From Desarmillaria ectypa (lineage: Eukaryota > Basidiomycota > Agaricomycetes > Agaricales > Physalacriaceae), in the NCBI GenBank assembly GCA_030407005.1, contig JAUDYN010000008.1, positions 1,488,001 through 1,552,000 of the forward strand: a DNA stretch of 64,000 nucleotides, read 5' to 3'. Position numbers and translations under genes: made by a program. The notes under the pieces were generated by a model. That model made no database searches. It had not been told where the DNA came from and saw only the letters and a list, made by a program, of their open reading frames with translations. Of the stretch, positions 9,622 to 20,122 are shown in pieces (positions within the stretch are counted from its first letter, which is position 1; every line of letters starts with the position of its first letter).

Positions 9622-10044
9622 TGTTATGCACCGACTTGGGCATGTGACTTGGGGCAGTCAGCTGATTCCCTCTGGGCCGTTACGCATTCGAACAATCACC
9701 CAATTGAGAGAATAGAGCCAATAGCCTTCTGTGTTGTGCAAACAAGAAGTATATGGTTGTAATTTAAACAAGAGATAGAGTACAACTGGCTAGTTTACTC
9801 TGTTTATATAGTATTTCTACAGCATTATAATTAGATGAAACGCTACAGTCCATGCACAAACGGTGTCGAAGTAGGATGATCCAGGAGGATCATAGAACCA
9901 ATAGAAAGTGTCTGGGGTGACAGACAGTGAGAACGAGGGTGGTAGCCGGCGAATAGCTGGATACGAGTCAGTTTCTGGGCTAGATTAGATGGATGAGTCA
10001 TGGATATGACTTGGATAAGATAAGATAACGGAAAAATCGTAACA
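9622..10044 (-). repeat. Solo LTR inside TE-B with 5-bp target duplication
   Basis: A 423-bp LTR of the same family, in reverse orientation, is flanked by GGTAG at 9617-9621 and GGTAG at 10045-10049. This perfect 5-bp duplication proves an insertion into TE-B. No internal sequence is left, so LTR-LTR recombination removed the rest. Confidence 0.95.
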
Positions 10045-10563
10045 GGTAGAGTGAAATGGTTCTGGACACAATGACATCATCCAAATGTCAGGGTTCCTGC
10101 CTTTCAGTTGATGAAAGGGTTATGGCATTTAAGCCAATCATGGCCCAAGTACACAGTTTTGGAGCCCAAGTCAGTGACCGCAAGGTCAATTTGTTCACTG
10201 TGGTCTCCGATGGTCATCCAGAGTTCCACAAATTCAGTTATGTCACCTGCCTTATTGCATGTTCCATCAGCATTATAGACTAGTATTGGGGTGGCGGCTT
10301 TCCTGGTGTCCAGCCAGTGTTGCTGGACATAGGTTCAGTTGATAGAGCTACCAGTGCAGCCACTATCCAACAATGCGTGGGTTGTCAACTTCTGTTTCCC
10401 GGTACATGGGGAAAGCTGGATATCCACCAAGAAGTCTCGTCCAGAGCTTCTGGTACCACGGATATAGCAGATTGGTTTATGTAATTCGTAGAGCTGTTCT
10501 CGGGCTATACTCCCTCCTGTTCTTAAGCTCTGAATGAGCTCATCATTGATCTCTCCAAGTTGT
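10045..10563 (-). pseudogene. TE-B protease fragment
   Basis: The reverse strand reads the protease domain with ALLDSGCTGSSIN at about 10335-10375 and REQLYELHKPI upstream. At about 10563 it joins gag sequence directly. The 1.3 kb that separates these parts in TE-C is absent, and the junction falls on a shared GGGATG. Confidence 0.85.
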
Positions 10564-12773
10564 TTGTTGGGGATGCAGGCCCTGCTGCTGGCTGTCCCGA
10601 GGTGTACTAGTGGTCTGGTCAAAGACCCATTTCCGCTGTCTCTCTTCATACATCCAGAGGATGCATTCCTTCCATTCTGGATATGAGCACGGAATGTTGA
10701 TGCTCATGTTGGAGATGAAGGTGGTATATGAACTAGGGACTCCTAGTCATACCACCTTCACCATGGTGCTGCACTCAGCTTCATCGGTCCTTTGGCCCAC
10801 TAGCTTGGCTTCCTCCTCAAGCTTCTGGAAATAGTGGGAGGTGGGCTGTACTCCCATGCAAAGGTCAAACATTCGCTTTTCATGGATCTCCTCAATTGTG
10901 GGATCCCAGAATTGTCGTGTGACCAGGTCGATGAAGTTAGCCCAGTCAGGATATCTGAAATAGGCAGCAGTCCTGTTGTAGGAGTTGCCTACCCAGTATT
11001 CGGGTCTCTTGTAGACCCACCAGTCCTTGGCAGCACCCTTGAAGTGGGATGTCACAAATAGTACCAGGTGTGATGGCACCTGGAAGTAGTGTCGGAACAC
11101 TTCAAAATAGGCGATGCAATCACCTATGAAGCGTTCAATGTCATCGTGGTCCCCCTTGAATGGAGAGGGGACCTTGACAAGTGTTGGTTTGATGCCCAAG
11201 TATGGGGCATTGGGGGTGACATTTCTGCCGGGATTGGGGATAGGGTTGGGAGGGCCCTTACGGGGGGGGGGTGGTCTTGGGATTGAATACTGATCCAGCC
11301 ATAAACCCGGGTAGCCTCTTGGTGGCTCACCCAACGGTCTTCCCCTCTCCGGCTCCTTTCCCTTTTCTTGATCAGTGGAGGTAGTCCATCATCATCTTGC
11401 AGGTGGACTCCTCCCAATCCAGTTCTTCACACATCTCCATGATGCGTCTTTCCTTTTCTATCAGCATGGTTTTTGTCTGCTGATGGATTTCTTCTGCCAT
11501 GGCAGGGGTTCTTGACACCCCTGCAGTGGCACTTCCTACAGGGGCTCCTTTGGCTTCCATGTCTTCTCCTGCCCCTGCAAAGAGAAGACTACCACCCTGA
11601 TAAGGGTGGTATCCTTGGTGATGTGCCTGATGATGCGGGGGCAAGTCAGGAAGTGGTTGTGGAATTGTGACTGGGGTATCCGGGGGGTGATCCAGATATA
11701 TTTTGTATTGGGGCTGGTGGTAGTCCAGCCCACCATAATAACCTGTGTTGTAGGTTAAAGTATCATATGGGGCCCTTTGCCCCTACTCATTCCTCTCTTG
11801 CCACCTCTAGCCTCCATAGGTGCTGGAGGGTTCTCTCCAGTTCCTGCTGCTCATCTGGATCTCTGGGCTGAAGCCCTGGAAATAGATCCCCTGCAGAGGG
11901 GCAGAATATACTCCAGTTGTGGTTGGCGTGAATCTGGGTGTTGATGATATTGGCCCTGCTGGGGCCCTGTATTGGGACTCGAATAGGGTCCCCTCAGTTA
12001 AGGGCCAGCCACTCATCCATCTCAATTCTGGGCTCATCCCAGAGGTCTCTTGCTTCGACATCTTGACGTTGAACTTCCCACACAGCAGTTCTGAAGGGTC
12101 CAAAGAGCCTTCGATTGACCTCAGAGAGGTCAGGCCAGATAAAGTCCCCTCTGTTTGGATTGAAGGAATCATTAGGGGCATGGGGAGGGGCCAGGGTCGG
12201 GGCATTGTACTCTCCGTTGGACTCATCATCAGAGATTTCGATGACGGGGAGCAAGGAGGTGGAGACTGAGCCTCCTCACAGCCAGGTTTCACGGCCCCAG
12301 GGGCTGTAGGGGTGGTTTCAATCCATTGCAGGATTGTCAGGGTTTCGGGGTCTGTGGAAGGACCTATTGTCGCTGTCCAGGGAGGGAGAGCGAGATTGTA
12401 TGTGCCAGTGTTGCTGGCAGAGGGCCAGGGTTGGGGGACGAGGGGGAGGGCTGGGGTAAGCAGGCAGGAGGTCATTGAGCATAACCCGAACATCCCTTGC
12501 ATATTCTTGGGCTGCTGTGATGGCAGCAGTGGGTCGTTCCATCTGGTACCAGAGTAGAACTGCTCGCACATTGTGTGCATGGGTGGAGGAGGGCCCAGGA
12601 GTTGGGGGCCTCAAATCTGTACTCTCCTCAGAGGAGGAGGCAATTGTGAACCGGGCATGGGGGCAGACGAGTGGTACCGCCTCTCGTTCTCCCAGTCTTG
12701 TGGGAGGTAGCTCCCGGGGAACAACATGGTTCAGGTGGTGAGGGGGTCGGGGTGGTGGTGTGAGTCATCGGGC
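10564..12773 (-). pseudogene. gag of TE-B
   Basis: The reverse strand carries the Gag core with PFKGDHDDIERFIGDC, FKGAAKDWWVYKRPEYW and YFQKLEEEAKLVGQ (10747-11334). Before it come the Pro-rich and coiled-coil parts, and between 11807 and 12614 lie the overlapping N-terminal frames. The CCHC knuckle lies in the part lost at the 10563 junction. TE-B is informative because the acidic frame a runs without a stop through WEVQRQD to MDEWLALN. Confidence 0.85.
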
Positions 12774-12905
12774 TCACCTTTGCTGGAGCAAAGCCCAGAG
12801 TTCTTCCTCATAGAGTAAGATGGTGAGGACTATAAAAAATGTTAACAATATGGCACTGCCGAGGGAGATGGTTCTGGGTTCTTGGCGGTTTTCTTCTTCA
12901 GGCAT
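12774..12905 (-). CDS. Micro-ORF with one transmembrane helix (TE-B)
   Basis: This intact 43-residue ORF has a polar head (MPEEENRQEPRT), a hydrophobic helix at about residues 13-32, and the tail YEEELWALLQQR. Its position between primer site and gag and its overall design match the TE-A and TE-C copies. It is shorter by a few residues within and after the helix. Function unknown. Confidence 0.5.
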   Translation of the reverse strand: MPEEENRQEPRTISLGSAILLTFFIVLTILLYEEELWALLQQR

Positions 12906-12947
12906 GAAGAAGTGCTTCTCTATGGCTGGCATTGAAGAAGCAGGGAA

Positions 12948-12960
12948 ATCTCTTGTTTAA
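12948..12960 (-). other. Self-priming primer-binding site of TE-B
   Basis: It directly adjoins the 5' LTR and is complementary 13/13 to LTR bases 13101-13113 (reverse strand ATCTCTTGTTTAA). Confidence 0.7.
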
Positions 12961-13381
12961 TGTTAGGTACCACCTTGGGCACATGACTTGGGATGTCAGC
13001 TGATCTCTCTGGGCTGTTATGCATTCAAACAGTTACCTGTGGTGAGAGATAGAAGCTGTAGTCTTCAGTGTAGTGTGAGTCAAGGAGTATATGATTGAAT
13101 TTAAACAAGAGATAGAGTACAACTATGTAGTTTACTCTACTTATATAGTATTTCTACGACATTATATATAGATGAAATGCTAGAGTCCATGCACAAACAG
13201 TGTTGAAGTATGGTGGTCCGGGAGGATCATACAACCAATAGAAAGTGTCTGGGGTGACAGACAGTGAGAATGAGGGTTGTAGCCAGCGAATAGCTGGATA
13301 CAAGTCAGATTTGAGGATAGATTAGATGAATGAGTCATGGATATGACTTGGATAAGATAAGATAATGGAAAAATCATAACA
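12961..13381 (-). repeat. 5' LTR of TE-B
   Basis: A 421-bp LTR in reverse orientation with TG...CA ends. The bases beyond it (from 13382) are RT sequence of TE-D, so TE-B was inserted into TE-D. The partner LTR lies left of the window. Confidence 0.9.
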
Positions 13382-14847
13382 GATTTCAAGGGGCAAATGC
13401 GTCCTGAATCTAAGTTCTCATCCAAGAACTTGTCCAGTTGTTCTTGCTCACTTCTATTGAGCAGGTAGACTTTACAGTCTAAAGGCGATTTCGTGTTGGG
13501 GACCAGCTTGATTGCATGGTCCCAGAGTCTTCATTCAGGAAGATTGTCGAAGCTTTCTTTTGAGAATAGATCTCTAAAGCTTCGATACTGAGGAGGCATG
13601 AGCTCCTCAAATATCTGTTTTGGTTTTTCTGCATTTGTGGCTGCCGCCAATTCGTTTGCATGATGGACAGCATGAAGGATAATTTCTTCTTGCATATTAA
13701 TGGCAAGAATACTTTCACCCTCTTCTAGCTCTTTGTCCCATTAGTCTTCTTCATCTGTGTCTGGCAGCATGAAATGGTTCTGAACGCAATGACATCGTCC
13801 AAATGTCATAGTTCCCACCTTCCAGTTAACAAAAGGGTTGTGGCACTTAAGCCAGTCATGGCCCAAGTATATGGTTTTGGAGCCCAAGTCAGTGACTGTG
13901 AGGTCAATTCATTCGCTGTGGTCTCCGATGGTCATTTGGAGTTCCACAAATTCTGTGATGTCACCTGCCTTATTGCATGTTCCATCAGCATTATAGACTG
14001 GTATTGGGGCAGCACCCTTTCTCGTGTCCAACCAGTGTTGTTGGACATAGGTTCGATTGATAGAGCTGCCTGTACAGCCACTATCCAACAATGCATGGGT
14101 TGTCAACATCTGTTTCCTGGTACATGGGGAAAGCTGAATATCCACCAGAAAGTCCTGTCCGGAACTTTTGGTACTGTGGATATAGCGGATCAGTTCATGT
14201 AGTTCATAGAGCTGTTCTCAGGCTATACTCTCTCCTGTTCTTAAGCTCTGAATGAGCTCATTGTCTATCTCTCCAAGATGTTTGGGATGTACCCAAATAG
14301 AGAGGACTGCTTTGGCAACTGCCAAATCCTTGGAGTTATGTATAGCACACAATATCCAATCAATCCTGAATGGTTGATACTATTGAGGATCATCCTGCTT
14401 CCCCATACATTTGGAAGACTTGTCTTGCTTCCCAGTGCATTGGGAAGCTTCTGGTGTTCTGTACTTCCCCATAGGTTCGGAAGTTTCTGATACCCCCTTA
14501 TTAGGATAGGTATTGGGTTCAGTACTTCCCCGTGCATTCAGAAGACCTTGAGTTGTTGCTTCCTCTTGCGTTCGAAAGTCTTTGGGTATTGGGGTACTGG
14601 CTTTGGATTGGCTGGCTTGCCAGATCCTGAAGGCAGTGTTATCCTCTTTGTTGGGTACTTTGACGATAGTGGTTCTACTGAAATGCCCCCTTTTTACTGC
14701 CTGGGCACTAGCGGGTTCCTGAGCATGGGATATCACCTGGCAGAGTACAGCCACTGATGGGAATTTGTCAGCCAGCTTGCCTTCATATCTCTGGTCAGTA
14801 CTCCTGTGTTCTTTGGCCAGCACTACTTTCGACAGAGTTTGAATTTC
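13382..14847 (-). pseudogene. TE-D pol fragment (RT start, protease, linker)
   Basis: Reading leftwards, the reverse strand gives the acidic linker (14380-14871 region), the protease (ALLDSGCTGSSIN at about 14080) and the start of RT (LRSSCLLSIEALEIYS and similar in shifted frames). It is cut at 13382 by TE-B and at 14847 by TE-C. The linker resumes at 23305 on the far side of TE-C, after the duplicated ATTTC. It is the oldest layer of this part of the nest. Confidence 0.85.
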
Positions 14848-15270
14848 TGTTATGTACTGACTTGGGCACATGACTTGGGGCAGTCAGCTGATTCCCTCTG
14901 GGCTGTTACGCATTCGAATGATCACCCAATTGAGAGAATGGAGCCAATAGCCTTCTGTTTAGTGCAAACAAGAAGTATATGGTTTTAATTTAAACAAGAG
15001 ATAGAGTACAATGGTCTAGTTTACTCTGTTTATATAGTATTTCTACGGCATTATAATTAGATGAAACGCTACAGTCCATGCACAAATGGTGTCGAAGTTG
15101 GATGATCCAGAAGGATCATAGAACCAATAGAAAGTGTCTGGGGTGACAGATGGTGAGAACGAGAGTGGTAGCCGGCGAATAGCTGGATACGAGTCAGTTT
15201 CTGGGCTAGATTAGATGGATGAGTCATGGATATGACTTGGATAAGATAAGATAACGGAAAAATCATAATA
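14848..15270 (-). repeat. 3' LTR of TE-C
   Basis: A 423-bp LTR. Its first two bases on the reverse strand are TA rather than TG, a transition at the terminus. The polypurine tract adjoins at 15271-15283. Confidence 0.93.
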
Positions 15271-15350
15271 TTACCCCCTTGTTAAAGCAGTTGTCCCGAC
15301 TGCTAAGGCTCTTCCAACGGGGTGTTGAACTGTGTTGCGATTTGACTGAT

Positions 15351-15797
15351 TCAGTACTGATCAATCAGGTTTTTCCATACTTCTTCGTCTGGATTGATAA
15401 TCCATTTAACATGTCCATCTTTTCTTTTGGCAAGGTAGGCTACGTCACCATGTTCCGAGTATTCGTGGTCCAGTATCTTGACCACTATTTTCCTGGTTGC
15501 GATTTTTGGAGTGTATACGGCATGGTTTATGCTAGCCTGGTACTCTTGGATCGCTTCCAACATGTTCGTCATTTCGTTCTCTCGAACCCATGAGTTGTGC
15601 TCACGAGTCCATCCTTTCCATTTGACTAGGTAGTCCATGACTTCCCTAGATGGTTGTCCTCGCTTGGACCGTACCTTTCTGGTGTGCGAATCCAAGACTT
15701 CTTCAATTTCGTATTCTTCTTGACTGTCGACAAGGTCTGGAGGGGGAGGCAGCGGTTGTTTTTGGTTCACAAATGAGGGTGCGATGTATGGAGTCAA
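15351..15797 (-). pseudogene. pol of TE-C: chromodomain and C-terminal tail
   Basis: A 148-codon open stretch. YEIEEVLDSHTRKVRSKRG leads into the chromodomain VMDYLVKWKGWTREHNSW and then the conserved tail VVKILDHEYSEHGDVAYL ... EVWKNLIDQY. The frame meets a stop inside the tail where TE-A reads YWISQ. The chromodomain is thought to guide integration to marked chromatin in this element class. Confidence 0.9.
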
Positions 15798-16148
15798 CAG
15801 CTTCTCATTGAACCAGGGATGGATCTTCTAGTGCGGCGGCAGCTTCAACTTGTACGCTGCTGCTCCTGACTTCTCTACGATTTCAAATGGTCCCGTTTGT
15901 TTGTCGTTGAGCTTTTTCTTTGGTCGTGGAAGATGGAGGTTGGCGGTATCAAGCCATACCTTGTCTCCAATCCGATATTCTCATTGAGTCTGTTTCTTTT
16001 TGTCGTATTGCACTTTCATTTGCACTGCAGCTTTTTCTAGTGCTTCATGGACCTCCTTATGGACCTTGGCCATGGTTTCCGTGAAGTCGACAGCTGCAGG
16101 GTTTGTGAAGCTGGTTTTCTGTATCGACTCGGGAATGAGTTGGGGATT

Positions 16149-16985
16149 TCATCCATATAGGACCATGAAAGGACTTTTGCCCGTGGCCGAGTGGACTCGG
16201 TTGTTATGGGCAAATTCCGCGAGTGGTAGCCATGCTACCCAGTCGGTCTGTAGGTGGTTGACAAAGATGCGGAGGTATTTCTCGACCTCCTGGTTGACTC
16301 TCTCTGTCTGCCCATCTGTCTGTGGGTGGTAGGCCGTGGACGCATTTTGAGTGATGTTCAGCATTCGATATAATTCCTTCATGAATGCTGAGATGAATTG
16401 AGGTCCTCTATCTGAGATGACCACTTGTGGCATTCCATGCTTCGCGTACACTTGGTTACAAAGTATTAATGCCCATCCTTCCACGGATAACTCCTCATTG
16501 CATGGAATCAAGAGGATATTCTTTGAAAACCGGTCTACAATGACTAGTAGAGCGTCAAATCCATTTGACTCGGGGAGTCTGGTGACCATATCAACCAAGA
16601 TATGTGTCCATGGTGCCTCGGGTATTGCATTGGGGTGAAGAGGTGCAGCTTTGGCCTGCGTATCACTCTTCGTTCTTTGACAGGTCTCGCATCCTTTGAT
16701 GTAAGACTCTACGTCCTTCTTCATCTTCGGCCACCAGTACTCACGGAGTATGAGTTCCTTGGTCTTGGCTATTCCTGGGTGTCCAGCAGTGATGTGATCA
16801 TGGGATTGGGCGATGATCTCACCATGTAGCATTGAGTCATTGGGGACATAGACTCGTCTGTCATACCACAGGATTTTGTTTTCCTGCGTGATTCCTCTTT
16901 CATGGTTAAGGGATTTCTCGATCCCTTGATCCCATTGTTCCTTCTGCTTTGTTGCATCTCTTATACGCGTGATCCTTTCTTCCAT
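16149..16985 (-). pseudogene. pol of TE-C: integrase
   Basis: This 278-codon open stretch has the whole catalytic part: HDHITAGHPG and CETCQRTKS (zinc region), VDMVTRLPES (first Asp), VISDRGPQF (second Asp), [15 protein letters not shown] (Glu), then WVAWLPLAEFAHNN and KSPFMVLYG. All three catalytic acids are present. It ends at a stop after VLYG that TE-A lacks in the same place. Confidence 0.93.
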
Positions 16986-17003
16986 TGTTGGTAGTACCAG
17001 CGC

Positions 17004-17783
17004 TCAGAAGTGTTCTGGGGATAGAACAACAATGTCTTTGTTGTCTTCTTTTCCCTGATCGTGATTGTCTTGTCTGCTGAGAAGATCGGCCTTCTGATTA
17101 GCGGTCCCAGCTTTATGTTGAAGGATAAAGTGGTACTCCGCTAGTTTGGTGACCCACCAAGCTTGTCGGCGATTCAACTTCTGGGGTTTCCAGAAGTACT
17201 GGAGATTCTGGTGGTCAGTCCAGATCTTGATGATTTCTTTGGTGCCCATGAGATAATGGCGCCACTCTTCTAATGCCAGCATGATGGCGAGCAATTCCTT
17301 GTTGTAGATCTCGTAGTTGCGTTCAGTGACGGTGAACACTTTTGACATGAAGGCGATTGGCCTCTATTTGCCTTCCTTTTCTTGGCTCAGGATGGCGCCA
17401 ATGGCTCCATCGCTAGCATCGGCTTCCACTCAGAACTTTCCATCGTCCAAAGGGATCATAAGAACTACGTTTGTTGTCATCAACTTCTTGAGTTGATTAA
17501 ATGCTTGTTCCTGTTCTGATCCCCATGTCCAGTCTACCTTTCTGGTTAACTGGGTAAGGGGATGCACTATCTTGGAATAGTCTTTGATGAACTTCTGGTA
17601 GAAGTTTGTGAATCCCAAAAAGGACTGTAACTCCTTTTTCTTTGTTGGGGTAGGCCATTCCGCTATCCCCACTATCTTGACTGGGTCCATGCGAATGGCA
17701 TCTTTGCTGATGATCACTCCTAGGTATTCGGTTTCGAGTACCTCGAACTCGCACTTTTCTGCTTTGAGGAACAGTTTGTTCTC
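17004..17783 (-). pseudogene. pol of TE-C: RT thumb and RNase H
   Basis: After the TGA that ends the 650-codon stretch the reading continues with FLGFTNFYQKFIKDYSKI (17430-17717) and then RNase H (YEIYNKELLAIMLALEEW, TDHQNLQYFWKPQ; 17004-17348), followed by ILQHKAGTANQKADLLSR. TAG at about 17366 is shared with TE-A. Confidence 0.9.
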
Positions 17784-19736
17784 TCAAAGTCTTTGGAGTA
17801 CTTGTCGTACTATACTCCGGTGTTCCGACAAGGATTTCATAAAGATGAGTATGTCGTTGAGGTAAATAGTGACTTTTCCTCCAGCGATCAAATCCTTGAA
17901 TATGTCATTCATCATCCACTGGAACATGGCTGGTGAGTTTGTACGCCCGAAGAACATTACCGTAGGTTCAAAGAGTCCTTGATTTGTTCTGAACACGGCT
18001 TTTTCTTTGTCTCCATCTCGGATGCAAATGTTGTTATATCCCCATCGTACGTCCAGTTTGGAGAAGTACTTGGCTCCCTGTAGCTTGTTGATTAGCTCAG
18101 AAATGAGCGGAAGGGGGTAACGATTTTTAATCATCATTTCGTTCAACTTCCGGTAATCTTGAACTGGTTGTAGGGAGCCATCCTTTTTCTTGATGAAGAA
18201 GAAGGGAGAGGCAAAGGGAGATTTCGAGGGACAGATGCATCCCAAGTCTAAGTTCTCATTTAAGAACTTGTCCAACTGTTTTTGCTCATTGCGATTGAGC
18301 GGGTACACCTTGCAATCCAAGGTAGATTTCGCATTGGGGACCAACTCGATTGCAAGGTCCCAAGGTCTTCTTTCTGGTAATTTGTCAAAGCTTTCTTTAG
18401 AGAATAGATCTCTAAAGCTTTGATACTGAGGAGGCACAAGCTCCTCAAATGTCTGTTTCGGCTTTTCTGCGTTAGCGGCTGCAGCCAATTCGTTTGTGTG
18501 GTGGATGGCACGAAGGATGATTTCTTCTTGCATGTTGACGGCAAGAATACTTTCTCCTTCCTCGAGCTCTTCGTCCCACCGGTCTTCTTCATCTGTGTCG
18601 GGCAGAGTGAAGTAATTTTGGACGCAATGACATCGTCCAAATGTCAAGGTCCCTGCCTTCCAGTTGACAAAGGGATTGTGGCGTTTAAGCCAGTCATGGC
18701 CCAAGTACATGGTCTTGGAACTGAGATCTGTGACCGCAAGGTCGATGCGCTCACTATGTCCTCCAATTGTCATCTGGAGTTCTACGAACTCAGTGATGTC
18801 CCCTGCCTTATTGTGTGTTCCATCAGCATTATAGACCGGTATAGGGGCTGCGGCCTTCCTGGTGTCCAGCTGGTGTTGCTGGACGTAAGTTTGGTTGATA
18901 GAGCTGCCTGTACAGCTGCTATCCAACAATGCTCGGGTTGTCAAGGTTTGTTTCCTGGTACATGGGGAAATTTGGATGTCCACCAAGAAGTCCCATCCAG
19001 AGCTCTTGGTACTGTGAATATAACGAATGGGTTCATGTAATTCATAGAGCTGCTCCCGGGCAATGCTCCCTCCCGTCTGTAAGCTTTGAATAAGCTTGTC
19101 ATTGATTTCTCCAAGTCGTTTGGGATGTACCCAAATGGAGAGAACCAACTTGGTGTTTGCCAAGTTATTGGAGTTGTGTATTGCGTGCATCGTCCAGTCA
19201 ACTCTGAATGGTTTGAGCCATTGGAATCTGTCCTGCTTACCCATACGTTCGGAAGTGTTTGATACCCCCTTGTTAGGATGGGTGTCGGGATCGACGCTTC
19301 CCCTTGCATTCAGAAGGTTGGTGGTCTGTGGTTCCAGTGTTCTGGATATCGGGATACTGGCTTTGGATTGGCTGACTTGCCACATCCTAAAAGCCATGTC
19401 ATCCTCTTCATCGGGTACTTCAACGATGGTAGTTCTGCTGAAATGCCCCCTTTTTACTGCCTGGGTGCTAGCGGGATCCTGTCCCTTTTCCTCAGCTGGC
19501 ACCACTTGCGATGGAGTTTGAAATTCCTTGGTCATTGACTCCCAGCTAGTGCCTAAGGCAACCTTCACACATTTCTCAACCCTTTGACTTGCCGGCCTGG
19601 TTTGGTACTCAACTTCATCAAGTTTTCCACTCCCCGGACCAGTTTGTCCAGGTCGTCGGTCCTGGCCTTGGTTAGAGGCACTGTCCTGGTCCTCTGCCGA
19701 CCCTGGCAGAACTGGTGAGCTTGCCCCACCACTCAA
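17784..19736 (-). CDS. pol of TE-C: linker, protease and reverse transcriptase (650 codons open)
   Basis: This is the longest open pol segment in the window. The first 200 residues are the acidic linker. The protease follows with ALLDSSCTGSSIN, where the usual DSG or DTG has become DSS, so the protease is probably inactive. YLGHDWLKRHNP comes next. RT follows with KSPFASPFFF, QDYRKLNEMM, YFSKLDVRWGYN and YLNDILIF in place of YxDD. The stop at 17784 follows VLQRL; TE-A and TE-C both have TGA there, probably from CGA. The start at 19736 is only the first Met in the open stretch. The true polyprotein would begin further upstream. Confidence 0.9.
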   Translation of the reverse strand: MSGGASSPVLPGSAEDQDSASNQGQDRRPGQTGPGSGKLDEVEYQTRPASQRVEKCVKVALGTSWESMTKEFQTPSQVVPAEEKGQDPASTQAVKRGHFSRTTIVEVPDEEDDMAFRMWQVSQSKASIPISRTLEPQTTNLLNARGSVDPDTHPNKGVSNTSERMGKQDRFQWLKPFRVDWTMHAIHNSNNLANTKLVLSIWVHPKRLGEINDKLIQSLQTGGSIAREQLYELHEPIRYIHSTKSSGWDFLVDIQISPCTRKQTLTTRALLDSSCTGSSINQTYVQQHQLDTRKAAAPIPVYNADGTHNKAGDITEFVELQMTIGGHSERIDLAVTDLSSKTMYLGHDWLKRHNPFVNWKAGTLTFGRCHCVQNYFTLPDTDEEDRWDEELEEGESILAVNMQEEIILRAIHHTNELAAAANAEKPKQTFEELVPPQYQSFRDLFSKESFDKLPERRPWDLAIELVPNAKSTLDCKVYPLNRNEQKQLDKFLNENLDLGCICPSKSPFASPFFFIKKKDGSLQPVQDYRKLNEMMIKNRYPLPLISELINKLQGAKYFSKLDVRWGYNNICIRDGDKEKAVFRTNQGLFEPTVMFFGRTNSPAMFQWMMNDIFKDLIAGGKVTIYLNDILIFMKSLSEHRSIVRQVLQRL

Positions 19737-20122
19737 GGTGGGTACTGGGATGGTCGGACTTCTGGGAGGCCCAGAGGAGTCCCGCCTACTGGTCCCTGCT
19801 CATCGCTGTGCGCTCAGCGGCATATCCAGTGAGCTCTGCTCGTTGGACTTTGTTGCAGCATCAACACCACTTGGCAAGTCCCACTCCAGTTTGTCGGAGG
19901 CTCGGGATTTATCACTACAGATACTTGTGTCAGTGTCTTCTAAGAGGATGACGTACCTGTTTGTTCTTGCTGATTCTTTCTTGGTCTTCAGCTTCGGTGA
20001 AGTCATAGATATATTTGTTTTTGTGTGTAATTTTCTATTTTCATAATAATTAGTCTGACCTGCGGAAACCGAGGACACACCTTGAGTCTTGGGCATGCAA
20101 GGGGAATCAAACCCTTGATGCC

